Both the position numbers and the translations under genes were made by a program. Positions 27,837 through 38,800 of a stretch of DNA of 64,000 bases are shown in pieces. Within the stretch, counting starts at the first letter, position 1. Each line of letters opens with the position of its first letter. The DNA is from Escherichia marmotae. Lineage in GTDB: Bacteria > Pseudomonadota > Gammaproteobacteria > Enterobacterales > Enterobacteriaceae. The notes below the pieces were generated by a model. The model saw only the letters and a list, made by a program, of their open reading frames with translations, was not told where the DNA came from and ran no database searches. The DNA lies in contig NZ_CP025979.1 in NCBI RefSeq assembly GCF_002900365.1, positions 868,001 through 932,000 on the forward strand, written 5' to 3'.

Positions 27837-30215
27837 TTAAAATTTCATGCTGACATCAAGCCAGAAAGTACGACCGCTGGCGTAAGTCGCCACACCGGCG
27901 GTTGTTGTATCAACAGCGGTTTTGCTATCCAGCACATTCAGAATGTCGGCGCTAATCGTCAGGTTTTGCTGCTTAAGAAATTGGGGTGTCCAGGATAAAC
28001 GGGTATCCCAGGTCAGGCTGTTATCCAGTTTCTCGTCAACGTACTGCTTGTAATCTGAATATTCGCTGATGTATTGCGCGTTCGTCTTACTCAGAATGAT
28101 GCGAGCTTTGCGTGCTTCTTGCCAGGCCAGTGTATTCGCCCACACCAGTCCGCTTGGTTGATGAGTGAAATCCATATTTAAGGAAATCTTTAACGGGTTA
28201 TTAAAATCCGCCACCGGGACGCTGTCATAAGAGACAAGTTTACCGTTGTAAACTACCTTGTTATCATCGGTATTGCTCTCTTCATAACCATTATTCAATG
28301 ACAAATTGCCTTTGCTCTTGATATAGCTGAAGACAATTTGCGGATTAATAGCCACCTGGCTGACATGCAGAGGTTCTGTCAGTTCAAAACTCACGTTGAA
28401 CGAATGGGTTTTAGTTTTACCGTCATTGTTATACTCAGTAATCGTTGTTTTCGTTGCGCTGTCGGTACGACTACTTTTACTGATTTGATCATGCGCCTCA
28501 CGGTAAACATAGTTTGCCCGCGCAATAACGTTATTACCGATCTTTTGCTGCAAACCTATTGCCAGTTCGTCTTTATAGGGTGTTTTCAAATCCTGATAAC
28601 GGGTGAGCGTTTTATTGCCTGAAATTGATTCTGTCCAACTATTACGGATGTCTCGTAACCCCATATCGAGAATATTTCCGCCATAATAGCGGTTATATCC
28701 GGCGGTAATTATTGAGGTTTGATCAGCGAAAATATCCCATTCCGTCATAAAGCGGGGAGAGATATTGTGGTTTGACAGGTAGTTGTCATAGTCATAACGC
28801 ACGCCTGGCATCAGCGACACATTGCGCCAGCTAATACGATCCGCGATGTACAGCGTGTAGTTGTCAATTCCAAGGCTACCTTTACCTTTATGGTAAATGG
28901 TATGGTTAGTTTTCTTTCCTGCGGCATTAATTACATAAGATTCAGACTGATTATGACGTTCAGTCCATGCATCGGAATAGATGTATTCCGCACCGAAGTA
29001 AGGCTGATGCGAGAAATTGCCCACTTCAACTTTTTGCCAGTCAAGTCGTGTTTTGAAGGTGTAATTATCAACAGCCTGCGAAATATGCCCCAGCCCGCCA
29101 CGGGTGCAACGTCCTGTAATATCACCATATGTGCATGAGAGTTCGGTGTACCAAATGTCATGGTCGTGACGGGTATAGTCACTGATATGATCCCAGCCGA
29201 CAGTGGTATGCAGTTTGGCCCATACGAGTTGTGTGTCCATATCCCATGCCAGGCCATAAGATTTGTTGCCCATTTCGCGGTCAGACTCGGGGAAGGTGCT
29301 GGTATTATAATCCCGGCGAGAACCGGTATATTTAAAGGTTAAATCGTGGGTAAAGCGCTCACTGGCAAACCAGGTAAATTTACTTAATGCTGTATCGATA
29401 ACGTTTTTATACTGCGCCCGACCTGCAACAATACCGTCATTCGAAACATAATCTGCGCGGATAATGTCAGACTGGCGGCGAGAGAAACCAGCAGTCACGC
29501 CAAAGTTATCAGTGAGTTCCTGATTAAATGACAAGGTGTAAAAGTTCTTTTTAAAGTCGGGAGAATAATAAGTACTTCCTGAAGACCCCTGGTTAAATGC
29601 ATTCTTGTTATTCTCATCGATATGAGACGTTAACCAGTCCGAACGCGTTGTGCGATAACTCAGCTTTACGCTGTCATCATCAGCATTAAAACGTTTGATC
29701 TTTGCATCTATCACCCCACCATTAAAGTGACCAAATTCAACCGGAACAAAACTGTCATAAAGCGTGACATTGTCCAGTAAGCTGACATCAAGATAATAAC
29801 CCTGTGACATCCCGCTAATATTGGTTGCACTGCTGGCATCCGATTCATTCGCCGGGTTCAGGTTATTGGTGGCGCTAATACCATCAATCAAATAGGCATT
29901 CTGGTAGGGCGATGCACCGTGAATGGATATTTTCTCCGGGCGGATCTCCCCCTGATTCAACGAGGTGCTTTGCGTTGAATCCATACGCACCGCTGGGTTT
30001 GTTTTTAATAAATCGCTGATATTGCCATTACCTGTCGGTAAACGCTTGATGCTTTCACTGGTGTAATGCGTGTTACCGTTTACGGGCACAGGGACAGGGG
30101 CATAGACTGTCATCTCTTCAAAAACAGGCATATACTTGTCTTTGTCGTCGACGGCCTGCGCCATATCAGCGCCAGCGCCACATAAAATGACGCCAGAAAT
30201 AAGAACTCGCTTCAT
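27837..30215 (-). CDS. yddB: TonB-dependent outer-membrane receptor YddB
   Basis: This is a 792-residue TonB-dependent receptor with a signal peptide (about residues 1-21), a plug domain (about 35-170; NISDLLKTNPAVRMDS and DGISATNN are plug-like) and a 22-strand barrel ending in the outer-membrane signature WLDVSMKF. It belongs to the YddA-YddB-PqqL protease-associated import locus, homologous to the Fus ferredoxin uptake system of Pectobacterium. The substrate in E. coli is not settled. Unlike its two neighbours it is uninterrupted. It sits between yddA (upstream, 38 bp) and pqqL (downstream, 56 bp) on one strand, an apparent operon. Confidence 0.93.
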   Translation of the reverse strand: MKRVLISGVILCGAGADMAQAVDDKDKYMPVFEEMTVYAPVPVPVNGNTHYTSESIKRLPTGNGNISDLLKTNPAVRMDSTQSTSLNQGEIRPEKISIHGASPYQNAYLIDGISATNNLNPANESDASSATNISGMSQGYYLDVSLLDNVTLYDSFVPVEFGHFNGGVIDAKIKRFNADDDSVKLSYRTTRSDWLTSHIDENNKNAFNQGSSGSTYYSPDFKKNFYTLSFNQELTDNFGVTAGFSRRQSDIIRADYVSNDGIVAGRAQYKNVIDTALSKFTWFASERFTHDLTFKYTGSRRDYNTSTFPESDREMGNKSYGLAWDMDTQLVWAKLHTTVGWDHISDYTRHDHDIWYTELSCTYGDITGRCTRGGLGHISQAVDNYTFKTRLDWQKVEVGNFSHQPYFGAEYIYSDAWTERHNQSESYVINAAGKKTNHTIYHKGKGSLGIDNYTLYIADRISWRNVSLMPGVRYDYDNYLSNHNISPRFMTEWDIFADQTSIITAGYNRYYGGNILDMGLRDIRNSWTESISGNKTLTRYQDLKTPYKDELAIGLQQKIGNNVIARANYVYREAHDQISKSSRTDSATKTTITEYNNDGKTKTHSFNVSFELTEPLHVSQVAINPQIVFSYIKSKGNLSLNNGYEESNTDDNKVVYNGKLVSYDSVPVADFNNPLKISLNMDFTHQPSGLVWANTLAWQEARKARIILSKTNAQYISEYSDYKQYVDEKLDNSLTWDTRLSWTPQFLKQQNLTISADILNVLDSKTAVDTTTAGVATYASGRTFWLDVSMKF

Positions 30216-30252
30216 TTATTTTTATCTCCGTATAGCAGGGCATTTATCGTTT

Positions 30253-31937
30253 TTATAAAACCGCGCTAATGTCACAAATATCATCCGCCAGATCCCAAAC
30301 ACCAGGCTGATGGGTCACCATAATCACACCGCTTTCAGGTAATTTTTCGCGCACTAAACGCAGTAAACGGATAGCCTCTTGCTCCTCCAGATGTGACGTT
30401 GTTTCGTCGAGAAATATCCATTTCGGACGTCGTAAAATTAACCGAGCCAGCGCAATACGTTGTTTTTCGCCGCTGGAAAGAATATCTCCCCAACGATCGT
30501 GGTTATTAATGCGCGTAGCCAATTTACCCAGCCCAACCTGATGCAACACCTCGCTCAACGGCTCATCGTCTATAGGGTGCGGAAGTGCTTTACAAATGTT
30601 CTCTTTCAGTAAGCCGGTTTTGATTAACGGCGTTTGTGACACATACCAACTGTCTGCAGGAGAAGAAATATCACCTTTAAACCACGGCCAGCAGTGGGAT
30701 AATGTTTTAAGCAGCGTTGTTTTTCCCGCACCAGAGTATCCTTTCAGCAGTAGCCATTTACCTGGAGAAACATGAAAGTTCAGGTTTTCTAATATGACTT
30801 TATTATCGGGGGTACGGATACTGGCATCAGCAACCTGAACGGCATGATCGCAATTTTTGGGTTTATTTGTCGGGCGCTGTTCAGTAAGTTGATGAAATTC
30901 ATACAACCGGTCGATAACCGCTGCCAGCTCTGCAAGTTCATCGTATTTATAAATAAACCAACTCAGATTGTTGGATACCAACATAAATGCCTGACGTGAT
31001 TTCATCAGCCCACCTAAATCGATCTGCCCGCTGATAAACTGCGGTAGCAATAGAAAGTAGGGGAGAACACTAAGCGAGCGTGAATAAACATTCTGCCAAT
31101 AGTCAAGCCAACGCTGACGATTCATTAAACGGTGCCAGTTGTCTTTTATTGTATGAAAATTGTCGCTCAACTCCTGACGTTGCAGCGTTTCAGCATTGCT
31201 TAATGCAATTAACTCCGCTTGCTTATTATGCTGCACAAGGTTAGTTCGAAAAGTCGCTTCGCTACGTTGCTTCTCCACATTAAGCGGGCGGATACGTTTA
31301 CCCACTTTATGGGTAAACAACGTGCCACCAATAACAATGAGCACGACGGTATAAACCATATAACCCTGGATATTCCACTCCGTTCCACCAACCGTGAATG
31401 AGAGTGTCCCCGCGCTTTGCCACAGAATAACGGTGAAGGTAATCAGCATACTCAGTGACTGAATGAATCCGAATGAAAGGCTAAGTGTTTTGCTGATCAA
31501 TAGAAGGATATCTTCAGCGATACGTTGGTCAGGATTATCGGTATTCTTATCCTCGCCGTAGATCTGTGTGAAGTAGTAGTTTTTATCTGTAAACCAACGA
31601 TTGAGGTAGTAATCTGTAACCATTCGCGCCAGCGAATAGTCAGTAGTTTAATTAACCATGTTTTGTTAACGGATATTAATACGAAGATCCCCAGCAGAGC
31701 AGGAAACCACAGGACAAGCTGCCAAAGTTTATCGGTTTCTTTCTGGCTTAGCGCATTGAAAAAATCATTGTTCCAGTCATTCAACCAGACCTGAATTTTA
31801 ACCACGCCAAGGATCATGGCGAGGATAATAATGATTAATAATACTGAAGTTTTATTATTCTTACGTAGCCAAAAAGGCTTCAGCAAGCAGAGGTACTTTG
31901 CAATTAGCATACAAATGGTAATGGGAACAATTATCAT
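30253..31937 (-). pseudogene. yddA: Frameshifted ABC exporter YddA
   Basis: YddA is a 561-residue fused permease/ATPase half-transporter of the SbmA/BacA-related type. The frame from 31937 gives MIIVPITICMLIAKY through RWREWL, then reads QITTSI and stops at 31497. The homologous sequence resumes one frame over as TDYYLNRWF at 31618 and runs open to 30253. One base appears missing near 31621-31625 (GAATGGTTACAGATTAC, where the intact order would read WLTDYY). The C-terminal part retains Walker A (GYSGAGKTT), the ABC signature (LSSGEKQRIA) and Walker B (WIFLDET). Not at a long homopolymer, so more likely real than a sequencing slip. Confidence 0.88.
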
Positions 31938-32213
31938 TAACGAAATTTGATTGTGCCACCCAATGATTGGCTATAGCAATGATTTACTGATGAAATTTAC
32001 TTAAGTGTCTGTAACCATATGATATATATTGATAATTATTGTTGTACTGGTTACTTTCATGCCCTTGATTATCAAGAGTATTGCAAAAGCATGTCTGAAG
32101 ACGCTCCTCCAGAACAACAGATAATGATGGCTGACCCCCCCGGCCTGAGTCTGTGCCGGGTGTTCTGCTGAAGTCGTAAGAAGGATGATATGACCGGAGT
32201 GAATGCAGGAGTA
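31938..32213. other. Region between yddA and ydeM
   Basis: About 275 bp holding the presumed promoter of the yddA-yddB-pqqL operon and the end of ydeM transcription. An imperfect GC-rich inverted repeat, CCCCGGCC/TGCCGGG at about 32136-32160, may be the ydeNM terminator. No gene was seen. Confidence 0.5.
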
Positions 32214-33371
32214 TTATTTATTACTCTCCATTCGTTTTGCGACATCCATAATGTGATAAAGGGGGACTTTATTTTTAGCGAGTTCAACCATTGCATTCAT
32301 ATATGGCACCATAGTTGTAAATAGGATTTTATAACCTTCACAGAAGTACGATACTACCTCATTATTCACTTTTGTGATGCGATGTTTAGGACAACCACCA
32401 TTACAAATTGGCTTGTAAACACATTGCTGGCATTTTTTTGATATCAAATTTTTTTGTGCAGTCAACTGCACGCTTTTCATCGTTTTTAGTGCAGCGTTAT
32501 TGATGTTGCCAATTTTATACTGCGGGTAGACAAAATGATCGCATTCATAAATATCACCATTACTTTCCACTACCAGATTGTCTTTACATGACTCCTGGAA
32601 AATACAGCTAGTATGCCCATTTCCCAGAAAACGGCTGACAAAACTTTCAAACTGGCGGATGAATATTTCACCAACATCATTTTTAACCCACTGCATAAAA
32701 ATAGCTGACATAAACTTGCCATAGGCGGTGGGTGGAACAGAAAAATCGATGATACTGAACGTATTCTCACCATTGCCCGTAAAATCTACATTCGGTGTCC
32801 CCGTCTCCAGTAGTTCTATAAACTGCATATGCTTACTACCGATAGATTTTAAAAAGTTATAAACCTCAAGAGGATGTTGGACGTTAATATTGTTAATGAC
32901 AGTTAGCGTATTAAACTCAACCTTATACTTCTTCAGACGATCAATTGCCGTCATGACTTTTTCAAATGTCCCATTACCCGAATTACTGCGTCTGTAACGA
33001 TCATGTAATTCTTGCGGGCCATCAATTGAAATACCGACCAGAAACTTATGCTCTTTGAGAAAGGCGCACCATTCATTATTCAATAAAATACCATTGGTTT
33101 GTAACGCATTATGAATACCTTTTCCCCCAGCATAGCGTTGTTGGTAGTGAATAACCTTACGAAAAAAATCAAGACCCGCGAGAGTAGGTTCGCCGCCTTG
33201 CCAGGTAAAATAGACCTGATCACCTGAGGCAGCAATGTATTGTTTAATGAACTCTTTCAGAGTGCTGTCATCCATCCATTTTTCATGACTAAATTGCGAC
33301 TCTTTTTCAAGATAAAAACAGTAATCACATTTGAGATTACATTGAAAACTGGAGGGCTTGGCTGTCACGTG
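32214..33371 (-). CDS. ydeM: Radical SAM sulfatase-maturase homologue YdeM
   Basis: This is a 385-residue radical S-adenosylmethionine enzyme of the anaerobic sulfatase-maturating (AtsB/anSME) family, which oxidises a serine or cysteine in a sulfatase to formylglycine. The radical SAM motif CNLKCDYC is at about residues 12-19, and SPASM-type auxiliary cluster cysteines lie at about 252-350 (CIFQESC, CDHF, CQQC, CNGGCPKH). The start MHVTAKPSSFQ at 33371 was chosen as the family start. The frame extends 15 codons further up. It lies 55 bp downstream of the sulfatase ydeN on the same strand, with a small GC hairpin between them. Confidence 0.92.
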   Translation of the reverse strand, partial: HVTAKPSSFQCNLKCDYCFYLEKESQFSHEKWMDDSTLKEFIKQYIAASGDQVYFTWQGGEPTLAGLDFFRKVIHYQQRYAGGKGIHNALQTNGILLNNEWCAFLKEHKFLVGISIDGPQELHDRYRRSNSGNGTFEKVMTAIDRLKKYKVEFNTLTVINNINVQHPLEVYNFLKSIGSKHMQFIELLETGTPNVDFTGNGENTFSIIDFSVPPTAYGKFMSAIFMQWVKNDVGEIFIRQFESFVSRFLGNGHTSCIFQESCKDNLVVESNGDIYECDHFVYPQYKIGNINNAALKTMKSVQLTAQKNLISKKCQQCVYKPICNGGCPKHRITKVNNEVVSYFCEGYKILFTTMVPYMNAMVELAKNKVPLYHIMDVAKRMESNK

Positions 33372-33393
33372 CATTGCTATCTCACTCAATAAG

Positions 33394-33414
33394 GCGGCGG
33401 AAAATCTCCGCCGC
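33394..33414 (-). terminator. Intercistronic hairpin between ydeN and ydeM
   Basis: GCGGCGGA (33394-33401) pairs perfectly with TCCGCCGC (33407-33414). There is no long U tract, so it more likely attenuates or stabilises within the ydeNM transcript than terminates fully. It sits immediately before the ydeM start. Confidence 0.6.
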
Positions 33415-33426
33415 ATAAGGGGTTAG

Positions 33427-35109
33427 TTATTTGGCATCGCTAAGTGCTTTCTTGATATTGTTAAACTTCTCCTGATTCACCTGACTAAGCGGCGGTTGGC
33501 TGCTGTTGATAAACTCGCTTACCACACCTTGCATCTCTTTAACAACTTGTGGTTTAGCAGCAGCGAGATTCTCTTTTTGTTGTAGATCGGTGAGTTTGTA
33601 CAAACCTAACTGGTTATTTTCCACGGTATAGACAAGAGAGTAATCATTATTTCTCACCGTATAAGAGAACTGGCTTAAGTCCTCGGTATTCGGATTGTGA
33701 GGATAATCATCTGACTCATGGCGGACAAATTTATGGTAATTATCCCAGAATGGAATATTTTCCTCATCAAACCAGTGAGAGTAGGACGTTACCCAGGTCA
33801 GGTTTTTATGGGGTTCGCCTTGCTTCTTATCTTGCAACCACGGGAGTAATGAAACGCCGTCCAGTTTAAGATCTTTTGGAATGTTGATATCGGCAGCATC
33901 CAGAGCAGTAGGGTAGAAATCCATAGCAGAAATTAACTTGTCATAATTTCCTGGCTGAAGTTTTCCTTTCCACCACATGAACATCGGCGTATGCGTTCCG
34001 CCAGGATAAGTCTGACTCTTATAGCCTTTTTGCGCACCATTTAGCGGTAGTGGGCCATCGATGACCGCACCATTATCAGACGTAAAGAGAATAATGGTGT
34101 TGTCGTACTGACCATTTTTCTTCAACTGTTCGAGAATCCGTTTTACACCTTGATCGACGGAGTAAACCGATGCGTAGTAATTATCTGCAGTTTGGCTACC
34201 GGTATTGAATTGCTTCTGATATTGCTCCGGTGCTGGATTGTCATTCGGCAGATGCGGCGCGTTATAAGCCAGATAAAGCATAAATGGTTGGTCGAGTGCT
34301 TTAGCCCGGTCAACAACACCAATTGCTTCGTCCGTTAACTGATCGCTGATATAACCCTTTGCAGGTACGCGTTCACGATTTTTGAACAGCGAAGGTGAGT
34401 TGTAATAGGCTGTTCCCGCTGCATGGAACCCCATAAAGTAATCGAAGCCGCGGTTTTGTGGTTGCCATTCTTCCGCGGAGAATGTGGTGAAGTTGTCATG
34501 ATAGTCACGGGTTTGTTTATCTTCCGGAACCGGGACATTACTGATTTTAGACAGATGCCATTTACCCACAGCCGCGGTGTAATAGCCATGATTCTGGAAT
34601 AATTCGGGCAGGAAAGTTTCTGTCAGGGGAATACCATCCTGAGCATCGGTATTGGAGTAAACACCAAAACGGGCAGGCGCTCGGCCCGTCATAATTGCAG
34701 CACGGGATGGACCAGAAACACCGTGAGCGACATAACCATTAGTAAAACGTACACCTTCATCCATTAAAGAAAGAAGAGTTGGCGTTGATTTTTGAGCCGC
34801 TTCGATGGCTTTATCAATACCTATTTTGTAGGTATTGACAACTTCCCTGTTTTCCATTGTTTTTGGATCAAAAGACCCTTTATCAAACGGTAGTTGCCCA
34901 TACCCAAGATCATCCATGGTCAGTACGATAATATTCGGCTTTCCTTCGGTACTGTATTCAGTCGGCGTAAAATCCGAAAAAGCCACGTTAGTTTTTGTTG
35001 CTTTCAGTTTTACATCTTCTGCTGCATGAGCCGCGAATCCGGCCATACCTGATGCCAGTATTAAGGATATGGATGTGCTCACAACACTTTTTTTTAGTGC
35101 AGACGTCAT
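33427..35109 (-). CDS. ydeN: Periplasmic arylsulfatase-like protein YdeN
   Basis: This is a 560-residue putative exported sulfatase. The start at 35109 (MTSALKKSVVSTS) follows AGAGGAAAT and was preferred over a longer frame from 35142. A Sec signal peptide ends near AAHAAEDV. The active-site sequence is SGPSRAAIMTGR (about residues 123-134), the Ser-X-Pro-Ser-Arg class whose serine is converted to formylglycine by an anSME enzyme. Metal-binding NIIVLTMDDLGYG (about 57-69) and LFTSDNGA (about 315) are also visible. YdeM downstream is the matching maturase. The sulfated substrate is unknown. Confidence 0.93.
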   Translation of the reverse strand: MTSALKKSVVSTSISLILASGMAGFAAHAAEDVKLKATKTNVAFSDFTPTEYSTEGKPNIIVLTMDDLGYGQLPFDKGSFDPKTMENREVVNTYKIGIDKAIEAAQKSTPTLLSLMDEGVRFTNGYVAHGVSGPSRAAIMTGRAPARFGVYSNTDAQDGIPLTETFLPELFQNHGYYTAAVGKWHLSKISNVPVPEDKQTRDYHDNFTTFSAEEWQPQNRGFDYFMGFHAAGTAYYNSPSLFKNRERVPAKGYISDQLTDEAIGVVDRAKALDQPFMLYLAYNAPHLPNDNPAPEQYQKQFNTGSQTADNYYASVYSVDQGVKRILEQLKKNGQYDNTIILFTSDNGAVIDGPLPLNGAQKGYKSQTYPGGTHTPMFMWWKGKLQPGNYDKLISAMDFYPTALDAADINIPKDLKLDGVSLLPWLQDKKQGEPHKNLTWVTSYSHWFDEENIPFWDNYHKFVRHESDDYPHNPNTEDLSQFSYTVRNNDYSLVYTVENNQLGLYKLTDLQQKENLAAAKPQVVKEMQGVVSEFINSSQPPLSQVNQEKFNNIKKALSDAK

Positions 35110-35893
35110 AAAATTTCCTCTTTTTATTGTACTTAATTCCAAAGTAATTTTACGAAGAAAAATAAGTGAATGTAAGTGAAGTAAGTCACATTAAGGGACA
35201 GTAGATTTGACTAAAAATAAGCAAACTAAAGGCCATAATTGGTTGACAAATGAAAGATGTTAACTAAGTAAATTCTGATTACCAAATAACTATCATCTTG
35301 AAAAGATTAGATATTTTTTGGTATTGAGCGCAATACAAACATTATTGCTTCATATTTTTTATTGCAACTTTCTACTCCGGTACATAAAGTTGTGATGTTC
35401 ATCACAATATAAACTGATGCGTCGGGAAGATAAAAAGAGGGGCGCTTATAGATACTTTATTAATTAAGCGTTCTAATGCATGCTTTTATTTTATAATTTA
35501 AATGTTCTTGCTATTTTATCTCCTTATCACTGTAAAATATATTTCTATCAATAAAAGCAAAATTAGCTCTACCACAAAAAAATATTTCATCTCACGCTGT
35601 TTAAATAATGAAGTTGCTGCGATTTTTTAGCAAAAAATAGAACGGAAGAATCTATTTTACGGCTTGCACAAAAAGCTAAATTTGCACTCACAAACAAAAA
35701 TATAATCCCGGCCCTGTCATCCGGCGAGTAGTCGCAACCACTGAATATTCAGGGTGACGATGCGCTTTCTTTCATAAAGGTATTTCCTTTTCTGCGGAAA
35801 AGGAAATCGGGAAATACCCGGTTTTTCTGACAAGCAAACGTTTTATTTGTGTTTGCTTATGTTCGTTAATTCGTTCATCAGGAAATTATCTCA
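35110..35893. promoter_or_regulatory. Long intergenic region between ydeN and adhesin, with leader
   Basis: This is 784 bp without a gene. The left part (35110-35660) is very AT-rich and should hold the ydeN promoter. In K-12, ydeO, safA and ydeP occupy the far side of ydeN and are absent here. TATAAT at 35701-35706 is a candidate -10 for the adhesin gene, with no well-spaced -35. From about 35710 the sequence becomes GC-richer and contains stacked hairpins (see 35779-35858), then the Shine-Dalgarno AGGAAA before ATG at 35894. Confidence 0.6.
35779..35858 (+). promoter_or_regulatory. Structured leader with alternative hairpins upstream of adhesin
   Basis: Hairpin A: 35783-35792 pairs perfectly over 10 bp with 35797-35806, TGCG loop. 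Hairpin B: CGGG 35808-35811 pairs with CCCG 35817-35820 and is followed by GTTTTTC, a terminator shape. Hairpin C: GGTATTTCC 35779-35787 pairs perfectly with GGAAATACC 35810-35818, and is incompatible with both A and B. A further 8-bp stem pairs 35832-35839 with 35851-35858. This looks like a terminator/antiterminator or attenuation switch. No riboswitch class was recognised. Confidence 0.55.
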
Positions 35894-38800
35894 ATGTCAC
35901 GTTTAAAAAAGGCTTATAAACAACCACGTTTTCGTTATTCAGCCCTGGCCCACTGCGTGGCGTGGGCAAACATCTCTATTCAGGTTCTTTTCCCACTGGC
36001 TGTTACCTTTACACCGACAATGACGGCGCGAGCGCATAATGCGGCTCTGCCACGTCTAAGTACGGAAAATACTGCGGTTGCTACTGACAATAATGCAGAC
36101 AAAAACATCGCGTCGTTTGCCGCGACTCAGGAAATCCAGGAGTGGCTTGGCAAATATGGTACGGCTCGAGTCAAATTGAATGCCGATAAAGATTTCTCGC
36201 TGAAGGACTCTTCGCTGGAAATGCTTTATCCAATTTATGATACCCCGACAGATATGCTGTTCACTCAGGGGGCAATACATCGTACCGACGATCGTACTCA
36301 GTCAAATATTGGTTTCGGCTGGCGTCATTTTTCAGGCAATGACTGGATGGCGGGGCTGAACACATTTATCGATCATGATTTATCCCGTAGCCATACCCGC
36401 ATTGGTGTTGGTGCGGAATACTGGCGCGATTATCTGAAACTGAGCGCCAACGGTTATATCCGGGCATCTGGCTGGAAAAAATCGCCGGATATTGAGGATT
36501 ATCAGGAGCGTCCGGCTAATGGTTGGGATATCCGCGCCGAGGGCTATTTACCGGCCTGGCCGCAGCTTGGCGCAAGCCTGATGTATGAACAGTATTATGG
36601 CGATGAGGTAGGTCTGTTTGGTAAAGATAAACGCCAGAAAGATCCACATGCCATTTCTGCTGAGGTGAACTATACGCCAGTGCCTCTTCTGACACTGAGT
36701 GCAGAGCACAAACAGGGCAAGAGCGGTCAGAATGACACTCGCTTTGGCCTGGAAGTTAACTACCGGATTGGCGAACCTCTGGAGAAACAACTCGATACGG
36801 ATAGCATTCGCGAGCGTCGGGTACTGGCAGGCAGCCGCTATGATCTGGTTGAACGTAATAACAATATCGTTCTTGAGTATCGCAAAGCTGAGGTGATCCG
36901 TATTGCCTTGCCAGACCGTATTGAAGGTAAGGGCGGGCAGACGGTGTCTCTTGGCCTCGTGGTCAGCAAAGCAACTCACGGCCTGAAAAATGTGCAATGG
37001 GAAGCGCCGTCTTTGCTGGCCGCAGGCGGTAAAATTACTGGTCAGGGTAACCAGTGGCAAGTGACGCTCCCGGCTTATCGTGCAGGCAAAGACAATTATT
37101 ACGCGATCTCTGCGGTCGCATACGATAACAAAGGCAATGCCTCGAAACGCGTGCAGACAGCGGTGGTCATTACCGGAGCGGGTATGAGCGCTGATCGTAC
37201 TACGTTAACGCTTGATGGCCAGAGCCGTATCCAAATGCTTGCTAACGGGAGTGCGCAAAAGCCGCTGGTTCTGTCTCTGCGAGACGCCGAGGGACAGCCA
37301 ATCACGGGCATGAAAGATCAGATCAAAACTGAACTGACGTTTAAACCTGCCGGAAACATCGTAACGCGGGCCCTTAAGTCCGCTAAATCACAGGCACAGC
37401 CAACACTGGGTGAGATCACCGAAACAGAAGCCGGGGTGTACAAGTCTGTCTTATTGTTGTGCGTGCCTTTAGCGAGCAGTATCAGTTGGGCACGTTACAA
37501 CAAACGCTGAAGTTTGTTGCCGGACCGCTTGATGCAGCGCGCTCAACCATCACTCTCAACCCGGATAAACTGGTGGTTGGCGGCACGCTTACGGTAACCT
37601 GGGCGGCAAAAGATGCCTATGACAACCCAGTGACCGGCCTTACTCCAGATACACCGTCATTAACGGGTGCAGCCGCTGCGGGTTCTTCAGTCTCAGGCTG
37701 GACGGATAATGGCGACGGGACGTGGATCGCGCAAATTTCTCTGGGTACTACGGCGGGTGAATTAATTGTTATGCCGAAGATCAACGGTCAGGATGCAGCA
37801 GCTAATGCGGCTAAAGTGACTATGGTAGCTGATGCTTTATCTTCAGGCCAGTCGAAAGTATCCGTTGCAGCGGATCGCATTAAAGCAGGGGAAAGCACGA
37901 CAGTGACGCTTGTGGCAAAAGATGCGCATGGTAACGCTATCAGCGGTCTTTCCCTGTCAGCAAGTCTGACGGGTGCCGCGTCTGAAGGAGCGACCGTTTC
38001 CAGTTGGACTGAGAAAGGCGACGGTTCCTATGTTGCTACGCTGACTACCGGCGGAAAGACGGGTGATCTTCACATCATGCCGCTATTCAACGGCCAGCCA
38101 GCAGCCACCGACGCTGCGCAGTTGACCGTTGTTGCGGGGGATATGTCAGTAGCCAACAACACGCTTGTTGCAGGTAATGAGACCCCAACGGTCAAGGCGA
38201 CGACAGAACTCACCTTCACCGCGAAGGATGCGTATGGGAACCCTGTTAGTGACCTGAAGCTCGATGCACCACTGTTTAGCGGTGCCGCCAGCACGGGGAC
38301 AGAGCGTCCTTCAGCAGGAAACTGGACAGAGAAAAGTAATGGGGTCTACGTGGCGACCTTAACTCTGGGATCTGCCGCTGGTAAGTTGTCTGTGATGCCA
38401 CGAGTGAATGGCCAAAATGCCGTTGCTCAGCCACTGGTGCTGAATGTTGCAGGCGACGCTTCCCAGGCAGTGATCAGTGATATGGCAGTGAAGGTTAATA
38501 ACCAACTGGCTAATGGACAGTCTGCTAACCAGGTAACCCTGACTGTCGTGGATAACTATGGCAACCCGTTACAGGGGCAAAATGTAACGCTGACTTTACC
38601 GCAGGGTGTGACCAGCAAGACAGGGAATACGGTAACAACCAATACGGCAGGTAAAGCCGATATTGAGCTGATGTCAACGGTTGCCGGGGAACACAATATT
38701 ACCGCTTCGGTGAATGGTGCCCAGAAGACGGTCACGGTGAAATTCACCGCGGATTTCAGTACCGGTCAGGCGAGCCTGCAGGTTGATGCCTCTGCTCCAA

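Noticed and set aside
35664..35706. Adhesin promoter with -35 TTGCAC (35664 or 35682) and -10 TATAAT (35701)
   Set aside because: Spacings are 31 and 13 bp, neither compatible with a standard sigma-70 promoter, so only the -10 is mentioned as a candidate.
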